A stretch of DNA of 64,000 nt, from NCBI RefSeq assembly GCF_004337985.1, contig NC_043744.1, positions 6,089,189-6,153,188 of the forward strand, in the 5' to 3' direction. This stretch comes from Pyricularia pennisetigena. Lineage: Eukaryota > Ascomycota > Sordariomycetes > Magnaporthales > Pyriculariaceae. The position numbers and the translations under genes are program-made. This document shows, piece by piece, positions 46,001-58,799 of the stretch (position 1 is the first letter of the stretch; each line of letters opens with the position of its first letter). The notes beneath the pieces were generated by a model. That model saw only the letters and a list, made by a program, of their open reading frames with translations. It was not told where the DNA came from and searched no databases.

Positions 46001-47853
46001 TTCTGGAGGGCGAATAATAGGTTATACAGGCCTGGCGGGCACTGTATTTTCAAGGTTTATACACCCTGTAACGGGTGGTAATTACCCTGTAACAGGTGGT
46101 AAAAACCCTGTAAGGGGGGTTGAATGCCCTATATTTTCAGGGTTTTTTAGGGGATAATTATCCGCTGGAACGCTGTTAATTTCGTTTTCAGGTTCAAAAT
46201 TAAAATCCCCCTTTAAATTTGTATTTTTCCCCTTTAAAATTTGTAGCGTTTCCCCTGGAATAATCAAGTTCTTAGCGGTTAAACCCTTTATAATCTCTAC
46301 GGTAAAGGTTGTATATACGGCCCGTTTAGCGGGTGCGTAAACCAACGCTGTAAAATTCGATAAATGGGTTAAAAGTTTCACCGTTTCAGTGCGTGGAACC
46401 AATTTATTAAACTTTTGGCGTTTTTCCAGCGGTATGATAGCCTGGTATACAATACCAATAACCCGAAAATACCCTCAATTGGGTTTATATTGTAATCCAG
46501 GCTGTAATTCGGAATAAAGTTCCTCGTAAAATGTTAAATCCCTATTAATTACCACTGTGCGGTTAATTAAATTAACCACGGCAGGCAGTTAATAATATTG
46601 TAATTTTAATGGTAAACCCGCCGCTATAATAATAAACCGAAAATTATCCAAATTAACCTTAACTGACCGTTCCATTAGTCCGTTTTCGCCGTGGTTATAG
46701 GGGTTTAAAATGCTAAAATTAACATCTTTGTTTGTAAACTAATTTTAAAGGTTTACATTAACCTCGTACCCCCCATCGAAGTAAAAACCAGGGGGTAGCG
46801 CCCGTACGTAGCTTTGAAGACCCTAAAAAAACCTCCAATAACCACTAAAACCGTAAATCCGGTTTTATTTCTTAGTGGAATCGACCACCGAAAACGTAAT
46901 TTTCGGTCCATTAATAACAAAAAGACGGGTTTTTTATTATTAGGATTAAATTTAAAGGTCAAAATATCACCTTTTATAAAATCGAAAATATTAGGGGGTG
47001 TAAAAAGTGCGACATTATTTGTACGTTTAACAGAAATAGCTTTAACAAAAGCAATACGGGTCATTGCCCTAATTTTGTCCAAATTAGGTAAACTTTCTGT
47101 ATTTTTAGCGGTTGTTTTTAGCAAGAATAACCCTATATACCCCAAACGCCCGTGCCATAATAGGGCTTTTTAAAGCTGGATTTCGCTACAATTACCTGTA
47201 ATTCCGTTTTTTTCAGGGGCTAACCAGCCCTCCGTAATTCTTTTTAACCTTAAAGGGAGGTAAATTAAACGGGCCTGCTTTAAATCCAATAATAAAGGAG
47301 GTTTTAACAACGGATTTCTTGTGTGGGAAACCCCCTTTATTTCGGAAATAAACCCTTCTTTATTAGCCTGTATAAAAGGATTATTTACCGGTATACCGGG
47401 CCTACGGGGCCGAATTTTGCGTGGATTTTCAGGGCTTTTACCGCTAAATTTCTGCGTTACAGGCGAATTTACGGCCTTTTTCTGTATTTTATTCGGGATT
47501 TAGTTTTTCCGTTACTGTATTCTTTTCCGGTTCCGAATCGCTATAAATTTTATAGTCCCCTTTAGGGCTTATATTATTTAATTTTGCTTCCAACGGGGCT
47601 GCGCAACCCTCTGTAACCCCCCGTAAAGCCATGCTAAAAGCGGTGTTATATTTACGTATTATCCTGGCGTAATTCAAAATCTTTGGTATATTTCGAACAA
47701 GGATATTGCACCCGTTAACCGTTAAACAAAACGAATATTTGACGGTATTTAAACGTCCCCATGCCTTGCAATCCTTATCGTACAAAATAGTTTTTAATAA
47801 TACGCCCCCTATTTTATAATATGTAAAACTGTTAAGGATATTTATTCCAAAGG
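43055..47853 (-). mobile_element. Copia-1, inverted copy, 5' end missing
   Basis: The 3' LTR (43055-43624, TGTTAATAATATGGG...AATTAACA) is followed by the polypurine tract. Next come a tRNA-like segment (A box 43866-43876 perfect, B box 43822-43832 perfect) and RNase H (44442-44760). Reverse transcriptase lies at about 44760-45830 and the tandem LPPVTG repeats at 46041-46140. Integrase is at about 46150-47145 (LTHLSNFTALVYAPAKRAVYTTFTV, NIFDFIKGDILTFKFNP, LLMDRKLRFRW), then the post-protease segment up to 47853. Gag, protease and 5' LTR are absent. All parts carry stops. Confidence 0.83.
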
Positions 47854-47964
47854 TATACCAAAATATAATGGGGGTAACCGCGTAAATGCGGTGGAAATTA
47901 AATTATTATACCGTATTATCGGCATTTTAATATATTTAGTCTTATTAACGCGCCCGGATATTGG
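47854..47964 (+). pseudogene. Copia-1 reverse transcriptase fragment
   Basis: It corresponds to about 29465-29575 of the full copy (GGTAA-CC-GTAAATGCG to CGCGCCCGGATATTGG) and points opposite to the copy on its left. The LTR at 47965 interrupts it after CGGATATTGG. Confidence 0.7.
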
Positions 47965-48518
47965 TGTTAATTATATGCGCTATTTAGCATGTAATGGGTC
48001 CACCATTATTTGTATATAAGCCACCATAGATAGTGCCGAAGTGGGATTGTTGAGGCTGTCAGATTTTCTATTATATTTTGTGTGTTGCAGGAATTGCGAT
48101 TCAAAATTAGCGAGTGGGGTTTCACCCTGTACCGGGTTTAATACCCACCCTGCACTTACGAGTCAGCTACCCTGTACCGGGTTGAAATTTTCACCAAATC
48201 AGCAAATCAGTGCGAACCCAGAAATGGTTTGTATGGAAATGAGGGTGTTTTTTCAACAACGTATACAAAATAATTTTTCGGAAAATCGTGTGCGGCACCG
48301 GAACGTTTTCTGGCGTGCGGACCCCCACTTCGATGTCGGAAAGTATGTAAAGGAGATAAAACAAAATCTCCCCCACCAATAAATTAAATTTATTAATCCC
48401 AAAATTAGTGAATTTAATGTATATAAACCCTGTAATTACAGGTTTTTACAACGCAATTAACACCACGCCGCACCTAGGCGAATGCCTAACCCCCTGTTAG
48501 CAACCCATATTGTTAACA

Positions 48519-50085
48519 GGTTATAAGCCCGGAAAGGTTTTAGTTTGTGCATTAAAATGCATTTTGCATCGCTGGAAAGCCTGAAGTTTAGGCTTTATTT
48601 TGGTTATTGTCGCATCTTTACAGCACGTATTTTAACGAAGATATTGCTGTTTTTTGTGCGAAATTGTTGGTTTTAGGCGCTAATTTAGCACCTAACCCCC
48701 TGTATTTACAGTGGGGATCGCTAAAAATTAGCGTTCGATTTAGGCCTTTTCAGGTACTGCAGCGATCGCTTGCATTGCAAATCCAAAATTTTTGGTGTGG
48801 TTTTTGTGGATCGTGCACGCCACTGTAATTGGTTCAAACTTTTAATAAAGTTTACGCTAGCGATTTAAGGCCAAAAACCACTGAATTCGTTCGCTCATAA
48901 CCCACTAAATCCTAATGCGTTTAATAGGGTTTACAATAATCCACAAACCCATTAGCGGAATTACGTTAGTGGTTAATTTACCCTGCACGATACCCTGCAA
49001 TTTACCCTGCACCCATTTAACGAATTAAATTCGTTACGTGCACCTGGATTGGTATAAATACCAGGGCACCTATTAATTGGGGATTTTAGGGATTCCAACC
49101 CTGTATTTTAGTGGATTGTAACCATTAAAAATAGTAATAAACCCTGTAATTGGTAATTACAGGCCTATACCCGTTAAAAGGCAAACGGTATAGCAAATCC
49201 TAAATTAAAGAGGGTATTTACACTTAAGTAATTAGGTTAATTAATTATAATTATAAATTAGCGAATTGCAATTATAATTCAAATTACTTTATAATGGAAG
49301 ACAGCCTTATATCGGGCCTTCCAGGCCCAATTCCAACAAATAGGGGGCCTGAACCCAGCCCAAAGGAAGTTTTAACCGCTAAGTTACAGGCCCAAAACCT
49401 GCAATTAAAAACGTTAATTACGCAAATGGATTAATTTTAAATGATAATTTAACAATTAATTGCCCTATTAACCCTAAAAGCGGTAATTCCACTAATTTTA
49501 ATGGTAATTCGGAAAGCAAATTCGTTACTGCACCCCTAATCTACCTGGTAACCTAATTTTAGGTGACGGGATAGGTAAAGAATTATCAAAACGGGTCTTT
49601 TTTTCCCCGAAATTTGTAAATTAATAAGGGTTAGCAATTACGATTTGTGGAAACAGACGTTAATAATACAATTTAGGGTTATAAAAGCAGCGGAATTTAT
49701 TTCCAACCCTGAAATTGGCTGTACCCTACCGGAACACGAGCAATTAATCCTATTATTACTTATTAAAAACAGTTTAACCAAGGAACCTTTAAAATCCATT
49801 GCATGGCATTCCAGCCCCGTAACGGCTTATAAAACCCTAGGGAAAAGCTATTCCGTTGCACCCGAAACTAGTCGAAATTTAATATATCGGGAATTCCACG
49901 CCTTAAATTTTTCGAAATTCAAAAGAACAATACCTGAATTTAACAGCCGTTTTAATTTATTGGTAGCTAAATTAGCGAATACTTACGTGCAAATCAACCC
50001 CATAAATGTGCGAAATCAATATTTACGAGCCCTGGAGGGGGTATTCCCTATTTGGACCGAACGGCAACGCAATACCTAACGTGTT
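48519..50085 (+). pseudogene. Copia-1 leader and gag relic (best copy)
   Basis: The primer site and leader are followed by gag from ATG 49294. One long open part (49645-50079) covers IQFRVIKAAEFISNPE, SFAWHSSPVTAYKTL-like and FSKFKRTIPEFNSRFN segments, and ends at a TAA where the parent had a codon for a polar residue. A Lys-rich tail without zinc knuckle follows near 50210-50240. Confidence 0.7.
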
Positions 50086-50382
50086 TTGCAGGCTATAGGC
50101 CAAAATTCGGGAAAATTAAATTTGCAATACCTTATGGCGGACCTTATATCCGAAAATACGATTTCCGGCTTTACAACGGTTAAAGCAGTTAATTATAGAT
50201 CTGAAGGCAAAAAACGGGTAAAAAAACGGTAAAAAGGCGCTTCAAAGGAAAATAATGGGCAGGAAACCACCTCTAAATCATGAGAAAAAGGTGATAAAAA
50301 TTTTAATTCGGATTTTGCTTTTGCAAAAAATACTAAATCCTGCAATTCCAGCGAATTAACCGCTGGAACGTTTATAATTTTT

Positions 50383-51629
50383 ATGAATTTCGAATTATTT
50401 ACGGGTTCGATTCCAGGTAACGTTAATGAATACGCAGTGTATAACGCCCTGGAACAGGAGGTTAATTCCGCTATTAGCGGAATTATAGAATTACGTTCGG
50501 ATTCGGATTCGGAAACCGATACCGGTAAACCGTTGAAACCACAGGCTTTAGGAGCTAATTTTAGGGCTGAAACGAAGCCTGGACGCGGCGTAAAAAGGAC
50601 CCGTAAATTATGGAAGCTAGGTTACCCTATCCTATATAATACAGGCAATACGCACCATATTTTTGCAAATAAGCAATTTTTACCGATTATACCACCGGCT
50701 TTACAATCGAAATCGGTACAGGAGGTGGCCCCATTAGGCCTGTAGGCACCGGAACTGTGAAAATACAAATCCGTTACGGCCAAAAAACTGACAAAATTAA
50801 AAAGGTTACGTTAAATAACGTTTTATATATTCCCTCGTTTGGAACAAATATCGTTAATGGCTCAATACATTATAATATAGGGGGCGTATTATTAAAAAAT
50901 ACGCCGTACGATAAGAATCGCAAAACGTGGGGACGTTTAAGTACCGTTAAACATTCGTTTTATTTAAAGGTTAAAAGGTGCGATATTTTTATTCGAAATA
51001 ACGTTATTTCGAATTACGCCTATATAATAGGTGAATATAGCACCGTTTTTAGCATGATTTTACAGGGGGTTACAAAGGGCTACGCAACTCCATTGGAAAG
51101 AAAACTAAATAATATGAACCCCGAAAATTACGAGGACTATAGAATTTACACCGATTCGGAACCTGAAAAAAATACGGTAACAGAAAAGCTAAATCCCGAA
51201 CAAAATACGGAAATAGCCGTAAATTCACCTGTAACGCAAAAACTTAACGGTAAAAACCCTGAAAATCTACGTGAAATTGGGCCCCGTAGGCCGGGCACAC
51301 CGTTAGGTGACCCTTTTATACAATTTAATATAAAGGGGACTATTTCCGAAAAAAAGGGGGTGTCCCACACAAAAAGTCCGTTGTTAAAACCTCTTTTATT
51401 ATCGGATTTAAAACAAGCCCCTGTAAATTACCTCCTTTTAGGCCTAAAACGGACTACGGACGGTTGGTTAACCCCTAAAAGAGACGGAATTACATGTGAT
51501 TGTAACGAAATCCAGGCCTAAAAAACCCTGTTATAGCACAGGCGTTTGGGGTATATAAGGCTATTTTGCTAAAAAACACCGCTAAAATCACAAAAAATTT
51601 ACCTAATTTCGACAAAATTAGGGCAATTA
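50383..51629 (+). pseudogene. Copia-1 protease and linker relic
   Basis: Two open parts. 50383-50745 includes the protease block NTGNTHHIFANKQF. 50757-51521 starts KIQIRYGQ and includes NVLYIPSFGTNIV, the usual segment after the protease. It is more complete than the 26290 copy. An LTR2 with duplication AATTA interrupts at 51629. Confidence 0.7.
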
Positions 51630-52271
51630 TGTGAGGAGGTTACGAGATAAAATAAGCTTAATCTTGAACGCGGGGAAAGGTGGATCACGTGTAAGGCTAA
51701 TGGAACGTTGAAATGGCAGATAACCGTCTGCTAGCGGGTAATAGAGATGATATATTGTTGTTGCACAATCGATTCGTTAAATCGTTAAATCGATGAAGGT
51801 TATGAAGGTGATGAATCTAAGGCTAAGTTATGAATTACGTGTTCGAATCTGTAGGTGCAGATCTTCGATCCGGATGTCCGGAATGCGGGGTCACGTCATA
51901 TGATTTGGCCTTATTTATGTGATTGACCTGCCGACCTATTGAGCCCAACGGCCTATTGTGCTTATGCATGCACAGAAAATCTGCGGCCATAACGGGATTC
52001 GAACCCACGCACTTCAACGTATATATGATATACATTATGGTACGTGCATTATACCACTAAGCTAGATTGAATGTGACGTATTTGTTTTGTTGTTGAAACT
52101 ATGAACAAAAACGTAATATATAAAGCTTTGTGTGTATGAACGCGTATACGTTTTATTTGGTATTTATTTATTTATTCGATGCAGGGTGACTAATAAAGTT
52201 AGCCCGTGCTAGCCGTTATAAACTAATGCAGGGTAGCTAATCTAATTAGCCCTGTGCTAGCCATGTTCACA
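51630..52271 (+). repeat. Solo LTR2, copy 4
   Basis: 642 bp, TGTGAGGAGG...ATGTTCACA, flanked by perfect AATTA duplications (51625-51629, 52272-52276) in the Copia-1 integrase region. Confidence 0.9.
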
Positions 52272-52747
52272 AATTATTTATATTGCTTGTATTAAAGCCA
52301 TTTTTGTTAGGCGTACAAATAAAATCGCACTTTTTACACCCCCTAATATTTTCGATTTTATAAAAAATGATACAGTAACCCTTAAATTTAATCCTTACAA
52401 TAGAAAGCCCGTATTTTTGTTATTAATGGACCGAAAATCACGTTTTCGGCGGTTTATCCTACTAAAAAATAAAACCGGATTTACCGTTTTAATGGTTATT
52501 AAAGGTTCTTTTAGGGTTTTAAAGGCTACGTACGGGCGCTACCCCCTAAATTTTCATTTCGATGGGGGACACGAGGTTAATACAAACTTTTAAAATTGGT
52601 TTACAAGCAAAAGTGTTAATTTTAGCATTTCGAAACCCTATAATCACGGCCACAACGGACTAACGGAACGGTCCGTTAGGGTTATTTTGGATAGGTTTCG
52701 GTTTACCATTATACCGGCAGGTTTACCACTATATTTATGGTACTATT
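52272..52747 (+). pseudogene. Copia-1 integrase core relic
   Basis: One frame reads NIFDFIKNDTVTLKFNP, LLMDRKSRFRRF (first Asp), FHFDGGHEVN (second Asp), one stop, then YNHGHNGLTERSVRVI (Glu). All three catalytic acidic residues are still readable here, unlike in the other copies. A second LTR2 follows. Confidence 0.75.
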
Positions 52748-55262
52748 TGCGAGCAGGTTACGAGATAGAATAAGCTTAAATTTAAACGCGGGGAAAAGTG
52801 GAACACGTAAAAGGTTAATGGAACGTTAAAATGGCAGATAATCGTCTGCTAGCGGGTAATAGAGGAGATATATTGTTGCACAATCGATTCGTGAAATCGT
52901 TAAATCGATAAAGGTCTAGTCTCAGTGCTCAGACTAGACCCCCCTGCTTCGCAGTGGGGACCGATCGCTCCATATACCTTTCAGCCACATGGCTTTTCGA
53001 CCAATTACATTGGCCGAAAAAATCGCGCTCGTTCTAGTCTAAGGACATTTTGTCGCATTTCGCCGTTCATGGCGGTACCACCAACGATAATTTGTCGCAT
53101 TTCGCCGTTTATAACGGTATTCTTAATAATATATTTAATATTACGATATCGTTTATGATTATTTTATTAATATAAAGATAATTTGTGGTATTTTGCCGTT
53201 TGTAACGGGTAAATGCAATATATTCGCACTATAATGGTAAAAGAAAATAGTGTACCCATAATATGCAATTAAATATTCGTATAAAAAAATAAATAAAAAT
53301 TATAAAAATATACAGTAATTGGCGTTAGATTTATTGGAGTTTGCTGAGTATTAAAATGCCGGCCGCGTCTTTATAGCTACTGTATTTGGAAAAATATTAA
53401 AATATTAAATAAAATTTGTAATTCTTTATTATATTTAATTCTTGTTTTAAATAATGGTATGCAATAATTATTTTAATTTAGTTTACAGCTTTTATACTTT
53501 AGTAAACCTAATACTGCAAAGTGCATGCAATTATCGATTAACATAAAAATTTTATTAATATTTTTATATAAATTAACAATTTGTTAAAAAATAAAATAAT
53601 TTACGCAAATATTGGTAAAATGAAAATATTTTCACTTGATATATTCTTTAATAAATTTGCTAGTAAATTCTATATAAATTCTTTTTTTATAAATTTTATT
53701 CAATTAAATAAAGTAAAAAATACAAAAAAAACACAAATTTAGCATTTGTTTATATAAAAACATAAAAAGGGCCGGTATTGCAAATCGGGTTTTACGTTAA
53801 CGTTTATTTATATATATAGTCCACTTTTTCAAATTTTGGTTTTATTAATGTTAGAATTGGTAAAAATGTAAAAGCATTTCGATGGTAAAATATATATAAA
53901 ATTGGATATACCTTACCTATCCGCATATTTAAGGGCTTATATAACTAGGTATACGTACAAAAATGTAATATTATATTAAGTATATATATGCCACCCCCCA
54001 CGTGCAAAAACCACAAAATTCTGCTGCCAAACAAAAATAATATAAAATTAATTAAATAAAGCAAAAAGATTTATAAAATACACATTTACCATTTGTTCTT
54101 ATTAAACAGTTTTCAAAACCGATATTGTAAGTACAATTGAATTTGGACGTTTGTCTATATACGTAATCGAATTTTTGAAGTTTTGGTTTCATTATCGTTA
54201 AAACTGGTAAAAATATAAACGAGTTTCGATTATAAATTATATATAAAAAAATATATACTTTGCCTATCCGCTTATTTAACTGCTTATATAATCCGATAAA
54301 AGTACGAAAATTTCTTATAGCGATATATACATATATACGATCCTCCACGTGCAAAAAGTATAAAATTTGGTCAAAAATTAAAAATAATATTAAAAAAAAT
54401 CGAAAATCGAAAAAAAAATCGAAAAAAACAGTACCGCCATAAACGGATTAAGGGCGGGCTATATCCAATTTTTAATTGGCGCACCGGGTGCAAAAAGTTT
54501 TGGATTTATAAAAAAGGCTTAACAATTCCTATTTTCAACGATATTTTCTTTTTTCGATATTTTGCGTGGTTGTGGAATAATAAGGGAATGTCGGTCGCGA
54601 AAAGGCCAAAAATACCGCCATAAACGGCGAAAATCGACAAATTGTCCTCAAACCTGAACCAGAGCGTTCTTTGGATGGACCCACAGGTACATTGCAAAGC
54701 CGCAATTGAGCCACGAAGTGGATGAATTGTGGAGCTCTGGGCTTCAGGGATGAGCCCTGAGACTAATAAAGGTTGTGGAAAGTGATCTATTTGAGGCTAA
54801 ATTGTGAATTACGTGTTCGAATCCCTAGGTGCAGATCTTCGATCCGGATGTCCGGAATGCGGGGTCACGTCATATGATTTGGCCTTATTTATGTGACTGA
54901 TATGCCGACCTATTAAGCTTAACGGCCCATTGAGCCTAACGGCCGATTGTGCTTATGTATGCACAGAAACTCTGCGACCACAACGGGATTCGAACCCACG
55001 CACGCTAACAACGTATATATAAGATAGATTATGGTACGTGCATTATACCATTAAGCTAGGTTATATATGGCGTATTTGTTTTGTTGTTTGAACTATGAAC
55101 AAAGACGTGATATGCAGCTTTGTATGTATAAACACGTATACGTTTTATTTGTTATTTATTTATATACTCGATGCAGGGTGACTAATAGAATTAGCCAGTG
55201 CTAACCGTTATAAGGTAATGCAGGGTGCCAATGTCATTAGCCCTGCGCTAGCCATGTTCACA
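52748..55262 (+). repeat. Solo LTR2, copy 5, split by TIR-1
   Basis: TGCGAGCAGG...ATGTTCACA with perfect CTATT duplications (52743-52747, 55263-55267). TIR-1 occupies 52917-54765; the LTR alone is about 660 bp. Confidence 0.88.
52917..54765 (+). mobile_element. TIR-1 element in LTR2
   Basis: 1849 bp, TAGTCTCAGTGCT to GCCCTGAGACTA. The 9-bp flanks ATAAAGGTC and ATAAAGGTT differ by one transition. It belongs to the same subfamily as 38854-40719. Confidence 0.87.
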
Positions 55263-56416
55263 CTATTCACTGCCTGCCGTGGTTGATTTAGTTAACCGTA
55301 TAGCGGTAACTAATAGGGATTTAACACCTTACGAGGAATTTTATTCCGAATTCCAGCCTGGATTACCGTATAAGCCCAGTTCACGGCATTTTCGGGTCAT
55401 TGGTACTGTATGCCCGGCTATTATACCGCTGGTAAAACGCCAAAAATTTAATAAATTGGTTCCCCGCACCGAAACGGTAAAACTTTTAACCCATTTATTA
55501 AATTTTACAGCGTTGGTTTACGCACCCGTTAGACGGGCCCTATAAAAAACCTTTACCGTAAAAATTATAAAGGGTATAACCGCTGAAAACTTGGGTATTC
55601 CAGGGGAGACGCTACAAATTTCAGAGGGGGAAAATACAGATTTAAAGGGGGATTTTAATTCTAAACCTGAAAACGAAATCAACAGCGTTTCAACGGAAAA
55701 ATATCCCCTAAAAAGCCCTAAAAATACAGTGCCCGCCAGGCCTGTACAACCTATTGTTCGCCCCCCAAAACCTGATACGGTAGCGGTACCTAATCCAATA
55801 CCTAATACAACGGAAATTCCGGTGTTTTTAGCACCTAAAATACAAAATATGGAATTAAATTCGCAATTCGAAAACCCAAATCTAATGGATATAAATTACG
55901 TGCATTATTTTTATTTTCAAGCCAAAAAAGCCAAAAAAAGCCCACTAAAAATGGTGAACCAAATAGTTACCAACAGGCTTTAAATAACCCTGAAAATGCT
56001 AAATGGTTAGCTGCTTTAACGTCTAAATTCGACCAAATCGCCACTGCAAAAACCTTCCGTTTTATCCCAAAAATGAAAATGCCTACAGGCCGTAAATTCG
56101 TTTCTACCCGGCCGGTATTTAAATTAAAACAAAATGAAAATAATAAACCTATAAAATACATAGCTAGGCTTATTATTAGGGGTTTTTTACAGGTCGAAGG
56201 CCTAAATTATATCCAAAATTTTGCTAGCACTAAGGTACCACCTACCTGGCGTATACTTTTAATTAAAGCTAATGCACAAACTTGGGAAATAGAATAAATC
56301 GATTTTATCGGTGCGTTTTTAAATAGTCACTTTACCGACGTAAATATATATTTGCAAATTCCAGACGGTTTTAACGAATGGGCCAAATCTTATAGCCTTA
56401 CCACCGTGAAAATTTT
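55263..56416 (+). pseudogene. Copia-1 integrase end, linker and RT start
   Basis: Frames give VNRIAVTNRDLTPYEEFYSEF, PRTETVKLLTHLLNFTALVYAP, a linker without the LPPVTG repeats (KSPKNTVPARP), then RT start blocks KLKQNENNKPIKY, GFLQVEGLNYIQ, WEIE-stop-IDFIGAFLN and LQIPDGFNEW. The stop in WEIE-x-ID is where CAA would stand. It is cut at about 56416. Confidence 0.75.
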
Positions 56417-56837
56417 CTATGACGACCAGGATTACGACCGACACTATTGGGCAAAAAAAGGAGAGTCGGAACACAGGCGGGAATTAGCGGGAATCTCGAA
56501 ACACGAGCAAGGATTAGGATACACCAGGTCACGTGATAATAAAATAAGGAACCCTAACCCGATTACCGGGAGAAGGTGATCACGGTCACTGCCAAAAGAA
56601 TGATTACCCCTGGCCGTAATTACCCTAAAGTAATTATAATTATTTATACGGAATAATTACCTAATTATATAAGGATACACTTATTATTATGTATAAAAAT
56701 TCGATTTTGGGATTGCTGAGCAGCAATTAGTCTTATATTCTAAATGAATTTAATATTTTTTAAAAACGATTATGATTTCACCCCAGTTATTAGAAACCCC
56801 AATTACCCAATTAAAACGTTCAATTGTCTCAACCCAC

Positions 56838-58668
56838 TAGTCTCAGTGCTCAGAGTAAACCACCCTGCTTCGCATGCTTCGCAGTGGGGACCGAGCGCTC
56901 CATATACCTTTTAGCCACATAGCTTTTCGACCAATTACATTGGCCGAAAAAATCACATTCGTTCTAGTTTGAGGACATTTTGTCGCATTTCGCCGTTTGT
57001 AACGGTATTATTAATAATATACCCAATATTACAATATTGTTAATAATTGTTTCATTAACATAAGGATAGTTTGTCGCATTCTGCCGTTTATAGCGGGCAT
57101 ATACATTATATTCGCATTATAATGGCGAAAGGAAATGGTGTAACGATAATATGTAATTAAACATTCGAATAAGAGAATAAGTAAGAATTATAAAAATATC
57201 ATATAATTTGCGTTGAATTCATTGCAGCCTGTTGATTTTTCAAAAGCCGGCCGCGTCTTCATAACCACTGTATTTGGAAAGATATTTAAATATTGAGTAA
57301 AATTTGTAATTTTTCATTATATTAAATTTTTATTTTAAATAGTGGTATATAACATTAGTTCTAAAAGAAGTTACAGTATTTATAGCCTAGCAGACCTAAT
57401 ACTGTAAAGTGCACGCAATTATCGATTACGACAAAAGTTTTATCAACATTTTCATATTAACTAACAATTTGTTAAAAAACTGAATAATTTACGCAAATAT
57501 TGGTAAAATTGAGAAAAAACTTTAATTCATCTATCCTTCTATAAATTTCTAAATAAATCTTATTTAACTTTTGTTTATAAACTGTATCTAACTAAATAAA
57601 GCAAAAAATACATAAATAACACAAATTTAGCATTTTATTATATAAAAAGATGAGGAAGGCCGGTACTATAAATCGAGTCTTACGTTGACGCTTGTTTATA
57701 TACGTAGTCCACCTCTTTTAAATTTGGTTTTATTAATGTCAAAATTGGTAAAAATGTAAAAGCATTTCGGTTATTAAATGTATATATAAAAATAGATATA
57801 CCTGACCTATCCCCATATCTAACGGCTTATATAATCGGATATACGTACCAAGCTGTAATACTATATTCAACATATACATACCACCCCCCACGTGCAAAAG
57901 CCATAGACTCTGACTGCAAAAAGAAATTAATATAAAATTAAAAATTAAGCAAAAAGATTTATAAAATATATATTTAGCATTCTTTTTGATTGAACAGTTT
58001 CTAAAGCCGATATCATAAATTGGACTGGACTTGGACGCTTGTTTTCACACGTAGTCGAATCTCTGAAACATTGTTTTTATTATCGTTAAAATTCGTAGAA
58101 ATATAAACGAGTTTCGATTGTAAACTACATATAAAAAAGTATATCCTTTACCTATCCGCTTATTTAACTGCTTATAAAATACGGTATAAATACCAGCGGT
58201 TATTATAACGGCATACATATATATAGATATATACGACCCTTTACATACAAAAGTTATGAAATTTGGTTAAAAATTAAAAATAATATTAAAAAAACGAAAA
58301 TCGAAAAAAAAATCGAAAAGACAATACCGCCATGAGCGGATTAAGGGCAGGTGGTATCCAATTCGACCGTTATAATAAATGAAAAAATAACTGAAATCGC
58401 TGCTAATAGCGGTATTAAACGCTATTTTCAACGATATTTTCCTTTTTCAAAATTTTGCGTAATTGTGGAATAATAAAGGAGTGTCGGTCGAAAAAAGGCC
58501 AAAAATACCGCCATAAACGGCGAAAATCGACAAGTTGTCCTCAGACCTGAACCAGATCGTTTTTTGGATGGACCCACAAATACATTACAAAACCGCAATT
58601 AAGTTACGAAGTGGAGCGAAGTGGATCAATTTTGGAGCTCTGGGCTTTAGGGATAAGCCCTGAAACTA
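56838..58668 (+). mobile_element. TIR-1 element in the Gypsy-3 leader
   Basis: 1831 bp, TAGTCTCAGTGCT to CCCTGAAACTA. The flanks are TCAACCCAC and TTAACCCAC, identical but for one CpA to TpA change. A short GCTTCGCAT duplication is seen near its left end (about 56868-56885). Confidence 0.87.
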
Positions 58669-58799
58669 TTAACCCACTCTATTTTACCCCAAGATTAGGT
58701 TACCGATATTTTAATCGTAACATTTTAATTGCGTCTGTTTAATATTTTGCCTTAAAATATACCGAATAATATCGCCGAAACGATATTTTCCAACAAAAC

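Larger units (their letters stand above)
47965..56416 (+). mobile_element. Copia-1, copy split by two LTR2 insertions; 3' end lost
   Basis: 5' LTR at 47965-48518 (TGTTAATTATATGCG...TGTTAACA, the best preserved), then the primer site GGTTATAAGCCCGG. Removing LTR2 at 51630-52271 and 52748-55262 restores one continuous element that reads through gag, protease, integrase and the start of RT. It stops at about 56416, where a Gypsy-3 LTR begins. Confidence 0.85.

Noticed and set aside
46814..47173. 119-codon plus-strand frame
   Set aside because: Antisense to the Copia-1 integrase relic.
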